The translations under genes and the position numbers were made by a program. Of a stretch of 54,716 nt of DNA, positions 1 to 8,612 are shown piece after piece (the first letter of the stretch is position 1; each line of letters opens with the position of its first letter). The DNA comes from Euryarchaeota archaeon UBA558 (lineage in GTDB: Archaea > Thermoplasmatota > Poseidoniia > Poseidoniales > Thalassarchaeaceae), in the NCBI GenBank assembly GCA_002507175.1, contig DAZE01000017.1, positions 1 to 54,716 on the forward strand, read 5' to 3'. The notes below the pieces were generated by a model. The model saw only the letters and a list, made by a program, of their open reading frames with translations. It was not told where the DNA came from and searched no databases.

Positions 1-28
1 GGACAGGGCCAGGGCCAGGGCCAGGGCC
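1..28 (+). repeat. CAGGGC hexamer microsatellite-like run
   Basis: The first bases repeat the hexamer CAGGGC about four times in frame and encode alternating Gly-Gln. The run continues less perfectly for ~300 bases as CAA/CAG and GGC/GGT codons. Such tracts are prone to slippage, so length variation between strains is plausible. Confidence 0.6.
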
Positions 29-918
29 AACAAGGACAGGAAGGCGGCCAAGGCTCTCAAAGCGGACAGGATGGCCAACAAGGCAACAACGGCCAAGACG
101 GCTCACAATCCAACCAACAGGACAATGGTCAGGGCCAGCAACAGAGCGGAGGTCAACAGGGTGGCCAGCAAGGCGATCAACAAAGCCAAGATCAGAATGG
201 CAACAACCAGAATGGCCAGAACCAACAACAACAAGGTGGGACCCAATCTGAACAGGGCCAGCAAGGCACACAATCAGATCAACAACAGGGACAACAGCTT
301 GACAACCAGGACAATAACGGCGACAACGACAATGATGGAGATGGGATTCCAGACGATGTCGACACCGATGATGACAACGATTGCATACCTGACGTGATAG
401 ACACGGACCCCCAGGATCATGACAACGATGGAATAGATGACTCAGAGGATGACGACGATGATGGAGACGGTTTGGACGACCGCACAGAAGTCGAAGATGG
501 CAACCCAATCACGGACATCTATGATCACGACAACGATGGAATATACGACTGCGTCGACATCGACATTGACAACGACGGTCTGATGAACTATGCTGATGAC
601 ATGCCCAGAGACCACGATAACGACGGTATCGACGATGCACTCGATGATGATGATGACAACGATGGCATTCTGGACGTGGACGAACAAGGCGGGGCCTGGA
701 GCTTCTACAGGTACGATCACGACAACGACGGCCTGTCAGACCTAATCGACACCGATGATGACAACGACGGACTATCCGATTGGTTCGAGATGTACGATGG
801 ATCCGACCTGACAGGTCAGTTCGACCATGACAACGACGGTATAGATGACCATCTGGACGATGATGACGACGGAGACGGAATCCCCGACGAACTCGAAAAC
901 AACCCAGACGTAGTCTGA
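1..918 (+). CDS. Gly/Gln-rich surface protein with thrombospondin type 3-like calcium repeats (5' end outside window)
   Basis: The reading frame is open from base 1 to the TGA at 916-918, so the start lies upstream. The first ~100 visible residues are almost only G, Q, N, S and D, with a hexamer-based GQGQGQ run at the very start. The rest (about residue 105 on) is a series of DxDxDG-type loops such as DHDNDGIDD, which recur roughly every 20-30 residues and resemble the calcium loops of thrombospondin type 3 repeats. No membrane anchor follows the repeats; the protein ends shortly after the last loop. This is probably a secreted or cell-surface, calcium-stiffened structural or adhesive protein, but the N-terminal domain that would define its role is missing. 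The frame +2 reading of the Gln-rich part is an artefact of the repeat. Confidence 0.8.
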   Translation, partial: GQGQGQGQGQQGQEGGQGSQSGQDGQQGNNGQDGSQSNQQDNGQGQQQSGGQQGGQQGDQQSQDQNGNNQNGQNQQQQGGTQSEQGQQGTQSDQQQGQQLDNQDNNGDNDNDGDGIPDDVDTDDDNDCIPDVIDTDPQDHDNDGIDDSEDDDDDGDGLDDRTEVEDGNPITDIYDHDNDGIYDCVDIDIDNDGLMNYADDMPRDHDNDGIDDALDDDDDNDGILDVDEQGGAWSFYRYDHDNDGLSDLIDTDDDNDGLSDWFEMYDGSDLTGQFDHDNDGIDDHLDDDDDGDGIPDELENNPDVV

Positions 919-939
919 ACCGAGACAAAACGCGCTTCT

Positions 940-963
940 CAGGACCTCTTTCGAGAGGTCCTG
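940..963. terminator. Perfect 10-bp hairpin with TTCG tetraloop downstream of the repeat protein
   Basis: CAGGACCTCT at 940-949 pairs perfectly with AGAGGTCCTG at 954-963 around the loop TTCG (950-953), one of the most stable RNA tetraloops. It begins 21 bases after the stop codon of the upstream gene and ~90 bases before the next start. No run of T follows, so it is not a classical intrinsic terminator. It may mark an mRNA 3' end, block exonucleases or cause pausing. The structure is seen directly; the function is inferred. Confidence 0.6.
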
Positions 964-1051
964 GGAAGTTGCTTCCAAACCTAGGAGAACGTGAGTTCAA
1001 CCATCCGAATATTCCGTAGGCTTCAGATGGAAGCGCCTTGTCCGGAAAACA

Positions 1052-2848
1052 ATGGCGAAGCGAACCCTCACCGGATCTGTAATGGTGATGCTTGTCGTCT
1101 TCAGCTTCTCTGGATGTATGTTCTGGGAGGGAACCGATCCCGAGGAAGATGTAGAGGATACTTTGTACCCCTCGATCTGGGAAAGGCACACTCTTGATTG
1201 GAAAACAGATGGTTCCTACAGCATGAGCTTGGAAGTGGGACCATACTCAGCCTTGGGAGTTCAAGAAGCCAGAATTACTGTTGACACCTCAGGGGTTTGG
1301 GAATCAGGGCCGGAGTCCTCCGAGGTACATCTTTCATATTGGTTGCCCAACAACACCATTGAGGGGGACAAGGTACCTGTCATAGCCGTGATCTCGCCCT
1401 ACTTCTCTTACGGACCCCAAGGGTCTGAGTCCACTCCGACTAACGTGATAGGTGCAGCACGGGGTGAGTTCATTTTCGATAACTTTCTCCCCCACGGATA
1501 TGCATTTGCTCAAGTAGCGGTCTTTGGCACTGAGGAAAGCAGTGGATGTTTTGATTACCGGGGCGCTGGGGAGGGGCTAGGTATCCATGCAGCCGTCGAG
1601 TGGTTGGGGACCCAGAATTGGAGTAATGGAAATGTTGGGTTGTATGGAAAATCCTACGAGGGGGCTACACAATGGGAGGCTGCGGCGATGGGGAGCGAGT
1701 ACCTGAAAACAATCGTTCCAATGTCGGGAACCACCGCCCTACACCCGCTTTTGTACAAGAACGGGAGTGCCGAAGCACGGTCCCAAATCATGCACATGAA
1801 CTACTTCTCTAGCACAGTGGATTATGACCAAGATGACTTCGACAACATTTGTCCGGACATAGTAGAGGGACTGTTTGCGGGACCGGTCACATACATAGGA
1901 GGCGAAATGGACCCATATATGCAGAATTATTACGATGAGAGGAGCCATATAGACAAAGCCTTCCACAACTGGAATGGCAGCATATACTGGGTTCAGGGCA
2001 TGCAGGATTGGAATGTTGACCCACATCAAGTGTTCGGAGGACCACCGGGCACGAATTGGTATCAGGCATACGTCGACGCTGGCTTTGATGTAAGAGGGAT
2101 CTTAGGCCAATGGGGACACCACTATCCAGATCAAGTAAACAGCCACCAGACTGTTGATCCCGGATACGGATTCGAGGCACTGGAGAACATGACAAGGTGG
2201 GATTGGGGCCAGGACCTGTTTGAGTGGTTCGAGTATTATCTACAAGAAAGGGGGCCGAAGCCCTCCCTTGATGCACAGATACAGAGAAATGACGGCCAAT
2301 GGCGAATCGAGGATACCTGGCCTCCCAATGACAGACAGCCTTTCACTTTGAATTTAGACGATTGTGAAAATGATGGCGTATTCGTTGGAGGTGGGCTTCC
2401 AGTAGTTGGAGGGGGTCAGACTGTCATTGTTGATTGCTCGCACATAAACCCGGAAAGGAGCATCCATATCTCTGGATTGCCCACCCTCCATCTATCTGCT
2501 GTTCCTACTTTCGACGGGGGACAGGTGTTCATTGAGATGCAAGACGCTGAAACTGGAATGCGTATTGGCCATGCGACGATGGATGTTAGGTACCATGCCG
2601 GAGGCTATGATCCTCAGACCGTTATTCCTGGCCAAGAGATCACCATGATGATGGAATTTCAAGCGATAGATGCCATCTTACCTGCGGGGCATGGGCTTAG
2701 ATTCATCTTCAGCGAACAAGGAGAAGATTACCTCGCTCCTGCTTGTGGTAATGCATGCACAGTTCACATTCTACCCTCTCTTTCGGTGTTTGAGGCTCCC
2801 ATCATCGAAAGAGGTCCTGATACGATACTTACAGTTCCCATGGCTTAG
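1052..2848 (+). CDS. Secreted lipoprotein of the S15 / CocE-NonD alpha/beta hydrolase family (X-Pro dipeptidyl-peptidase-like)
   Basis: The N terminus is a signal peptide ending in a lipobox (FSGC, Cys22), so the protein is probably lipid-anchored outside the cell. An alpha/beta hydrolase follows, with nucleophile elbow GKSYEG (Ser201), acid in GMQDWNVD (Asp319) and base in GQWGHHY (His356). This is the Ser-Asp-His order of Xaa-Pro dipeptidyl-peptidases and cocaine/glutaryl-type esterases. The C-terminal ~200 residues look like the jelly-roll domain usual in this family. It probably removes X-Pro dipeptides from external peptides or acts as an acylase or esterase; the substrate cannot be fixed from sequence. 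The 598-residue length is normal for the family. The stop overlaps that of the convergent membrane-protein gene by 3-4 bases. Confidence 0.82.
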   Translation: MAKRTLTGSVMVMLVVFSFSGCMFWEGTDPEEDVEDTLYPSIWERHTLDWKTDGSYSMSLEVGPYSALGVQEARITVDTSGVWESGPESSEVHLSYWLPNNTIEGDKVPVIAVISPYFSYGPQGSESTPTNVIGAARGEFIFDNFLPHGYAFAQVAVFGTEESSGCFDYRGAGEGLGIHAAVEWLGTQNWSNGNVGLYGKSYEGATQWEAAAMGSEYLKTIVPMSGTTALHPLLYKNGSAEARSQIMHMNYFSSTVDYDQDDFDNICPDIVEGLFAGPVTYIGGEMDPYMQNYYDERSHIDKAFHNWNGSIYWVQGMQDWNVDPHQVFGGPPGTNWYQAYVDAGFDVRGILGQWGHHYPDQVNSHQTVDPGYGFEALENMTRWDWGQDLFEWFEYYLQERGPKPSLDAQIQRNDGQWRIEDTWPPNDRQPFTLNLDDCENDGVFVGGGLPVVGGGQTVIVDCSHINPERSIHISGLPTLHLSAVPTFDGGQVFIEMQDAETGMRIGHATMDVRYHAGGYDPQTVIPGQEITMMMEFQAIDAILPAGHGLRFIFSEQGEDYLAPACGNACTVHILPSLSVFEAPIIERGPDTILTVPMA

Positions 2849-3753
2849 TTCTCATTGACTGAGGCATTGAATCTCACTGAAAGAATAACAAACAGGAGGA
2901 GAAGTGAGGATGCGATGACGCTTTGCTCTTCCTTGAGCGTCGTTATTAGGTATCCGAAAGACAATGATGCTATGCATGCAATCATTAAACCAAAGAAGAT
3001 GAATGGGGATAATTTGGGTCTCGGATCCAGGAACTCATACACGTAGTAACCATGATCTCTTCGTGACGAAAGCTCTGCAAAGGCGACATAAAATGATCCC
3101 AAAATCAAGGTGAGGGATAAAGAAGGCCAACTTATCCAAGTCCCACCGTATAGTAGATCTAGGGAAAAAAGAATCAGAACTAAATTGTGCATTACTTGCT
3201 CATGTGGCTTGAACAGATGATGTAAGTCGTGCCCGTTTCTTATCTTCATTGGGATTATCAGGTGTCGCACCACCACTGATGTGATACATGCGGCACCAAA
3301 ACCAGCTGTAAAAAGCGATACACCAATCAGCAAGAGAAAATTGGGGATTTCATATCCAAGTGCAACAGAGAGGGATAAGGCCCCATTCAACAACATACAC
3401 GACCCAAAGACAATCAATGTCCACGAGCTAAATGTACCAATTTTTTCAATTCCAATTGCATCATGTTCCCTGACTTCCAACTCTTTCCTGAAAAGTACCA
3501 CCATGGTTGCCGGCTCAGGGTTGAAAACCATCCAAAATAGTACAGTATGGAATGCAAGGTAGGCACTACAAAGTCTAAACGTCGATTTCAGCCAAGATTC
3601 CATCCCCCCATTCCCGTGGATATCTTGCAAAGACGGAGAGTTGAATTGTACGTTCAGGACATAGAACAGAGTGGAACCCAAAAGTACCAAGAAGACGAGA
3701 GATAGCGATATATGTGATCTATCATGTCCGTCAAGATCTATTTTCCTAACCAT
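2845..3753 (-). CDS. Polytopic membrane protein of unknown function
   Basis: The 302-residue protein is mostly hydrophobic, with about eight likely membrane segments (first near residues 17-36, last at the C terminus). A short charged N terminus (MVRKIDLDGHD) and a His-rich loop (NGHDLHHLFKPHEQ, around residues 170-185) stand out. I recognise no family. It starts 8 bases after the FEN-1 stop on the same strand, so the two are probably co-transcribed, though there is no obvious functional link. The 3' end overlaps the convergent S15 hydrolase gene. The clustered His residues could bind metal or heme, but that is speculation. Confidence 0.7.
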   Translation of the reverse strand: MVRKIDLDGHDRSHISLSLVFLVLLGSTLFYVLNVQFNSPSLQDIHGNGGMESWLKSTFRLCSAYLAFHTVLFWMVFNPEPATMVVLFRKELEVREHDAIGIEKIGTFSSWTLIVFGSCMLLNGALSLSVALGYEIPNFLLLIGVSLFTAGFGAACITSVVVRHLIIPMKIRNGHDLHHLFKPHEQVMHNLVLILFSLDLLYGGTWISWPSLSLTLILGSFYVAFAELSSRRDHGYYVYEFLDPRPKLSPFIFFGLMIACIASLSFGYLITTLKEEQSVIASSLLLLFVILSVRFNASVNEN

Positions 3754-3761
3754 ATGATCCC

Positions 3762-4769
3762 CTAGAAATCGAATAGGGTGGGCTTGCTTGAAGAACGTAG
3801 TCTGTTGGCTGAAGCCAATCTCTCAATAGCGATTTTTACCCTGTTCTCGCCAAAACCAAGTTCGCCTCGTAGCATGGCGACGATCCCCTCCTCTTGGCCC
3901 CGAGTGTGGTCAGGGATCATACCCTCTACGCTTGGGTGATTGTGAAACAACTCCCTGATCAGGTCGATGTCGGGGGGAACTTCAATTTCCTTGTGTTCCG
4001 CAACTTTTTCGAGAGTCTGGAAATTTCGAATCAATTTGAGACCTGTCTTTGGACCCACACCCCTGAATCCAGGGTGAAAATCAGTTCCGATCATTATTCC
4101 CAAGTCGACGAATTGATGCATGTCTATGCCCAATGTCTCCAGTGTTTCATCCAACTCAATGCGTTCGGCACTCAGTACCCTCCCAAACTTACGTGTCCCA
4201 TGGGCTGTGAGATTCCTAATCATCGTAGGAGAACCATACAATAGTGTGTCCCAGTCTTGACTAGCGACTGCTGAGACCTCACCTCGACCACATAATACCG
4301 CTGCCGCACCTTCAGCTTCCATCGGTGCATCCACCCACGTCACGCCCATCAAGTCAAACAAGCGCTTTGTATCCTCAACCATGTTGGGCGTATATTCTGC
4401 AATCTGTGGTCCTAATTTCTTAGCACTAGCCATGTCATTTACCTCTACTGCCGCCTCCCACTTTCTCCTTGCTACGTTCTTCCTGTCCCTTCTATCTTTC
4501 AGAGTCTCCCGCTTCAGATCATGGGGCCTCCCGTCGAAAATGAAAACTGGGTCAATTCCATGTGCAATCAGGGAAGAAGCACGATCCAGGAAACCATAGA
4601 GATGAGCCGTCACTCGGCCATCGTGTGATAGGGGCCTTCCGTCAGGGCCGGTTAGGCTGGTAAGAAATTGGTAGGCATTCAGGAAAACATCGACAGCAAC
4701 GCGTTCTCCCCTCAAATCAGACAGATCTATTGGATGGGGAACCACAAGATCTCTCAAATTGCATCCCAT
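3762..4769 (-). CDS. fen: Flap endonuclease 1 (FEN-1/XPG family)
   Basis: Structure-specific nuclease that removes 5' flaps during Okazaki fragment maturation and base excision repair. The N terminus MGCNLRDLV matches the archaeal/eukaryotic MG(V/I) start, which is used for catalysis and supports this start. Two-metal-ion acidic residues are visible: Asp27, Asp79 (FIFDGRP), Glu151/Glu153 (MEAEGAAA), Asp172/Asp174 (SQDWD) and Asp230 (IGTDFHPG). A helix-hairpin DNA-binding motif (FRGVGPKTGLKLI) follows. The C terminus PTLFDF looks like a PCNA-interacting (PIP) box. The 335-residue length is typical. It is divergent from trmG10, 70 bases away, and upstream of a membrane protein gene. Confidence 0.95.
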   Translation of the reverse strand: MGCNLRDLVVPHPIDLSDLRGERVAVDVFLNAYQFLTSLTGPDGRPLSHDGRVTAHLYGFLDRASSLIAHGIDPVFIFDGRPHDLKRETLKDRRDRKNVARRKWEAAVEVNDMASAKKLGPQIAEYTPNMVEDTKRLFDLMGVTWVDAPMEAEGAAAVLCGRGEVSAVASQDWDTLLYGSPTMIRNLTAHGTRKFGRVLSAERIELDETLETLGIDMHQFVDLGIMIGTDFHPGFRGVGPKTGLKLIRNFQTLEKVAEHKEIEVPPDIDLIRELFHNHPSVEGMIPDHTRGQEEGIVAMLRGELGFGENRVKIAIERLASANRLRSSSKPTLFDF

Positions 4770-4839
4770 GTGCGAAAACCGTTTCTACCGAATGCACACT
4801 CGCCTTTAGGGTTGAAGGCCAGAATGCCTCCCGGGCGTT

Positions 4840-5964
4840 ATGACTTGGATGATTACAGGCACCGGCTGGCATCCAAGGATGTTCAGAGAGGAAGTGAGTA
4901 GAATACACGGTCCATTCACACCCCTGCATCCCAGGATACTAGAACTGGAGGACTGGGATAAGAATCAATCATGGTGCTCTGAATCCACATTTTTACTCCG
5001 AGACGCGGCCATCCTACCCATGGATGAGGCAGAGATTCCGGCCTTTCTCGACGAATGGGGCTCAGGATTGAATATCCAAGGACCGTTTGCTGTCCGAGCG
5101 TCAAAACTTGGTGTTGGTTTACCTGCTCTATCAAAAAGAAATGTCGAACATCTGGTCGGAGATCATTTTTTCCGACTTGGCCATTCTGTGGACTTGGTAA
5201 ATCCAGAGACAACAATCAGGGTGATCATGGCAGGTGCTCCAGACAGACCACAACACGTGGATTCCATGGATTCACATCCCTTGTTGGTCATTGGAATTGA
5301 TGAGACCTATGAAAGACCATACTTGAAGAGGGCGATGACCTCTATGCCCTTCTTCAAACCAGTTACTTTGGACCCGAAGCTTGCAAGTTTGTTGATATCA
5401 TTGGCATATCAAGATAGGAACCCGCCAGATCAGATAATCGATCCATTCTGTGGAACAGGGTGCATATCCCTCCAAGCCAGATTTCGAGGGATAACCGCAT
5501 TATCCAGCGATATAGACCCAATTATGGTAGAGGGAGCAAAGAAAAATTTTGGGTATGCCTACGGGCAGGAATCTCCAAACCATCCATTCGAGACCTCCGA
5601 TGCGTCGAAATTATTCGAGACGTGGGGATCTCAGTCGAACACGGCATTCATCTTCGATCCACCATATGCTAGAAACTCGAGGACGTCTGATAGTGCGTTT
5701 GATGTACTTAGATCGGCGTGTGAGTCAGCCAAAGAAATCGATCCCGAGGGGGTCATCGTCACGATTTTACCCTCTTCGGATCTTGATATCCTGGACGATT
5801 TGGAAATCAAAAGCAATGCTGAGGTGATGGGAAGGTCTTGGGGTGACGTGCACGAAATGCTCTTTGATCTGGGTTGGGAAATCGAGGTGGCCATTCCAAC
5901 CCGAGTTCATTCATCCTTGGTGAGAATTGTCATCAGAACGAGGGGGAAAATTGATGAAAATTAG
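4840..5964 (+). CDS. trmG10: tRNA (guanine10-N2)-methyltransferase, THUMP-type (Trm-G10/Trm11 family)
   Basis: SAM-dependent enzyme that methylates the exocyclic amine of G10 in tRNA. The N-terminal ~150 residues should hold the NFLD/THUMP RNA-binding region (weakly conserved here). The C-terminal Rossmann methyltransferase shows motif I DPFCGTG (residues 201-207), motif II around LSSDIDP and catalytic motif IV DPPY (273-276), which defines N2-guanine methyltransferases. The 374-residue length is close to archaeal homologues. It is followed 40 bases later by a tRNA-Arg gene. The start is the first ATG in the divergent gap with fen. Confidence 0.85.
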   Translation: MTWMITGTGWHPRMFREEVSRIHGPFTPLHPRILELEDWDKNQSWCSESTFLLRDAAILPMDEAEIPAFLDEWGSGLNIQGPFAVRASKLGVGLPALSKRNVEHLVGDHFFRLGHSVDLVNPETTIRVIMAGAPDRPQHVDSMDSHPLLVIGIDETYERPYLKRAMTSMPFFKPVTLDPKLASLLISLAYQDRNPPDQIIDPFCGTGCISLQARFRGITALSSDIDPIMVEGAKKNFGYAYGQESPNHPFETSDASKLFETWGSQSNTAFIFDPPYARNSRTSDSAFDVLRSACESAKEIDPEGVIVTILPSSDLDILDDLEIKSNAEVMGRSWGDVHEMLFDLGWEIEVAIPTRVHSSLVRIVIRTRGKIDEN

Positions 5965-6004
5965 CGAGGCATTCATAGGGCAAACCTCGAGAGAACATTG
6001 CCTA

Positions 6005-6081
6005 GGGCTGTTAGGGTAGTCTGGATATCCTTCCGGCCTTCGGAGCCGGAGACGTGGGTTCGAATCCTGCACGGCCCGCCA
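6005..6081 (+). tRNA. tRNA-Arg (anticodon TCG)
   Basis: A full cloverleaf can be drawn: acceptor GGGCTGT / ACGGCCC (one G-T), a D-arm with G18-G19, anticodon stem CCGGC/GCCGG closing loop CTTCGGA (anticodon TCG, codon CGA), a 4-base variable loop and a T-arm GTGGG/CCTGC closing TTCGAAT. Discriminator G is followed by a genome-encoded CCA (6079-6081). No intron is present. It lies between trmG10 and a subtilase gene on the same strand. Confidence 0.93.
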
Positions 6082-6152
6082 TAATTCATACACTTGTAAT
6101 CAAACAGGCAGGCTTCAGTAGTCTTGAATAAAGACCTCTGGGACGATATGAC

Positions 6153-8612
6153 ATGCAACGAGTCTCTTTATCGCTCGTGGTACTATTGACCCTTACAGTA
6201 CTCTCCACCTCCGTGACCGCGAATCAATCCTCTGCAGACGAGACAAAGATGTCGAAAGAACTCATTGAGGAACTATCAGAAACCGGAGACATCGAGGTCA
6301 TTGTCCAATTCAATGGACCGTCATCTTCCAGACTATGGCAGGCCTTGGAATCTAAGGGAGCAGAGGTATTAGGCAAGCTCTCAGTATTGGATGGTGGACT
6401 AATTTCCGCCTCTCCAACTTCGGTTGCAAAGATATCAAAATTCAGTTTTGTTGAACATATGGAGTTGAACATACCCCTTGAATACTTTTTCTTACCAGGT
6501 GATCAAAATGATGTAGAGTCAATGATGCATGAAACAATTCACGTCGTTAATGCGAGCATGGCATGGCACAGGGTGATCATCGGAACAGATGGTGTCATTG
6601 AGACAGAATCTGACTTGTCGTTCACAGAATACGACGGAAAAGGTGCAACTGCCGTAGACTTGGATACTGGAATCGATGGGGAACACCCAGACTTTGATTG
6701 CGGCGAGCCATGGTCCGGAGAGAAATTGATTTGGTCGGCTAAATGGACGGGACTAGCATGGGTCGACGCACCAAATTGCAACTCCGATACATCCTCGGGC
6801 CATGGGACTCATGTCGGGGGAACCATTGCAGGGAATGGCGACGCCTCCGCCGGAAGGCACTTGGGTACGGCCAAAGGTGCATCTATAGTCGCATTAGGAA
6901 CGGGTGACGGAGCGTCTATTTTTGCTGCAGTCGAAGGATTAGAGTGGACTTATCAGCACAGTAGACCGGGCTTGAACGAATACAATATCAGAGTAGTATC
7001 AAATTCATGGGGTACCAATGGCGACTACAATCCAAACAACGCTGTGACCCTACTTACCGACATGCTCACTTATGATAATGGAGTTGCAGTCATTTTCGCA
7101 GCCTCAAACTCAGGGGGCAGTGGAGAAGAGGGTGAGGATGATCTCAGAACCAACGTATATGCTAATACCCCGAGTGCAATTTCAATCGCCGCCTTGACAC
7201 ACGATGGGGGAGCCGTGACCTCCTTCTCAAGTAGAGGCTGGTCGACTCAGCAACATACGTGGCCTGATCTCGGGGCCCCGGGCAGGAACATTTGGGCCAC
7301 TGCTCCCAGAGGAACTGCAATCGATGCATCAACTACCGCACAAGGGGACTTGTACTACATGGCAATCTCTGGAACAAGCATGGCAACCCCCCACATAGGC
7401 GGGATCGCGACTTTACTCATCGCTGCCGCACCATCACTCGGAGTAGCAGACTATCAGATCGAGGATCATGATGAAGGTCAGAGTCAGTACTTCGATGCCA
7501 GTCCAAAAGGCCTTCAATTTGAGGATTGGAACCAGAGGAACGAATCACGGGTACATGAGGTGGAGTTGATACTCGAACTAACTTCCAACTATGAAATTGT
7601 GAGGAACTCGTGCGAGGATGGGAATGAAGATGATCCATGCGACAACATACCAGAAGAGTGCTACCTTTCGTCAAATACTGGGATGTGTCACGACTGGAGG
7701 GTTGGGCACGGATTGGTGGACACAGACAAGGCCCTGGCCCTCGCACGAACATTGCAGATTATGAGGGATCCTGACGAGGATGGTTTCGTGGACAATCCAG
7801 GAGCAACTGTTTGGGATGCCTTTGCGCATTATGAGGATATAATGGATACCAGGGAGATACCCCTGAGGACCGATCAACTAAGACATGCTTGGAAAGGAGA
7901 GTGGAGTCATTTCAACAACGGCCCAACTAGTACCTTCGGGACCTATTCCACGGATGACAGGCATTACGTCTGGATCCCTAATGGAACATTTGAGATGCAG
8001 ATATCATTCAGCTCGCTTGGATGGGATTCTAATACAGCCCAGGTCGCACAAATCAGGCCTAATGTGGACCTTGGTTCAGATGGTAATGACGATGCTCAAG
8101 GCCAGGGAACAGTAGTGGGGGACACGATTTTCATACAACTGGACGTCAGTCAGGAGCATTGGGGTAAATGGACGGAGTTCGACGTCACGGGAACAGCGAT
8201 ATCTCTGCCATTCAATTCGATATTGTCAGGATCAGAGTTCTTGGAGCCTAGGGTCCCGTATACCGTAGATGTTCTGCTCACCTTGGATGTAACCTTGGAT
8301 ATTCTCGTAGAAGTCCCCCTACGGAATGATGGATACTCCGATCTGGATCCAGCACCGCCTTCCGATCTCTATGATCCCTCCTCTGCCAATGATCTCGTAA
8401 TGCTGAGACCAGTCTATGACGAGAGCCTCGTGCCGGAATACAACAAAGAAAGCGCATTCCTTTCTGAATCAGGTATCGGAATTTTGACATTAATGGTCGC
8501 TGTAGTGATTATCCTATTGATCGTGGGCGGAGCCGGCTCATTTCTGGCCCTCAGGCGAGGACCCAAGTCATATGAGGCTGAGTTGGTCACAGAGTCCGAG
8601 ACCAATATGTGA
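6153..8612 (+). CDS. Membrane-anchored subtilisin-like serine protease (peptidase S8)
   Basis: The signal peptide is residues 1-23 (cleavage near VTA/NQ). A propeptide-like region follows (to ~115). The subtilase catalytic domain has Asp171 (DLDTGIDGEHPD), His217 (SGHGTHVGGT), oxyanion Asn319 (FAASNSGG) and Ser409 (ISGTSMATPH). About 300 residues of beta-rich C-terminal region follow, containing an acidic Cys-bearing stretch (CEDGNEDDPCDNIPEEC). A single hydrophobic segment near the C terminus is followed by RRG and a ~20-residue cytoplasmic tail. The enzyme is therefore probably exposed on the cell surface and degrades external protein, or processes surface proteins. A TATA-like TTGAATAAA lies ~25 bases before the ATG, suggesting a leaderless or nearly leaderless mRNA. 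The 3' end overlaps the convergent ribD by 26 bases. Confidence 0.9.
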   Translation: MQRVSLSLVVLLTLTVLSTSVTANQSSADETKMSKELIEELSETGDIEVIVQFNGPSSSRLWQALESKGAEVLGKLSVLDGGLISASPTSVAKISKFSFVEHMELNIPLEYFFLPGDQNDVESMMHETIHVVNASMAWHRVIIGTDGVIETESDLSFTEYDGKGATAVDLDTGIDGEHPDFDCGEPWSGEKLIWSAKWTGLAWVDAPNCNSDTSSGHGTHVGGTIAGNGDASAGRHLGTAKGASIVALGTGDGASIFAAVEGLEWTYQHSRPGLNEYNIRVVSNSWGTNGDYNPNNAVTLLTDMLTYDNGVAVIFAASNSGGSGEEGEDDLRTNVYANTPSAISIAALTHDGGAVTSFSSRGWSTQQHTWPDLGAPGRNIWATAPRGTAIDASTTAQGDLYYMAISGTSMATPHIGGIATLLIAAAPSLGVADYQIEDHDEGQSQYFDASPKGLQFEDWNQRNESRVHEVELILELTSNYEIVRNSCEDGNEDDPCDNIPEECYLSSNTGMCHDWRVGHGLVDTDKALALARTLQIMRDPDEDGFVDNPGATVWDAFAHYEDIMDTREIPLRTDQLRHAWKGEWSHFNNGPTSTFGTYSTDDRHYVWIPNGTFEMQISFSSLGWDSNTAQVAQIRPNVDLGSDGNDDAQGQGTVVGDTIFIQLDVSQEHWGKWTEFDVTGTAISLPFNSILSGSEFLEPRVPYTVDVLLTLDVTLDILVEVPLRNDGYSDLDPAPPSDLYDPSSANDLVMLRPVYDESLVPEYNKESAFLSESGIGILTLMVAVVIILLIVGGAGSFLALRRGPKSYEAELVTESETNM

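Noticed and set aside
71..397. Open frame with an ATG in the Gln-rich region (Ala/Asn/Thr/Arg-rich product)
   Set aside because: It is the +2 shadow of the repeat-encoded real frame, which is open from base 1 and continues into the calcium repeats.
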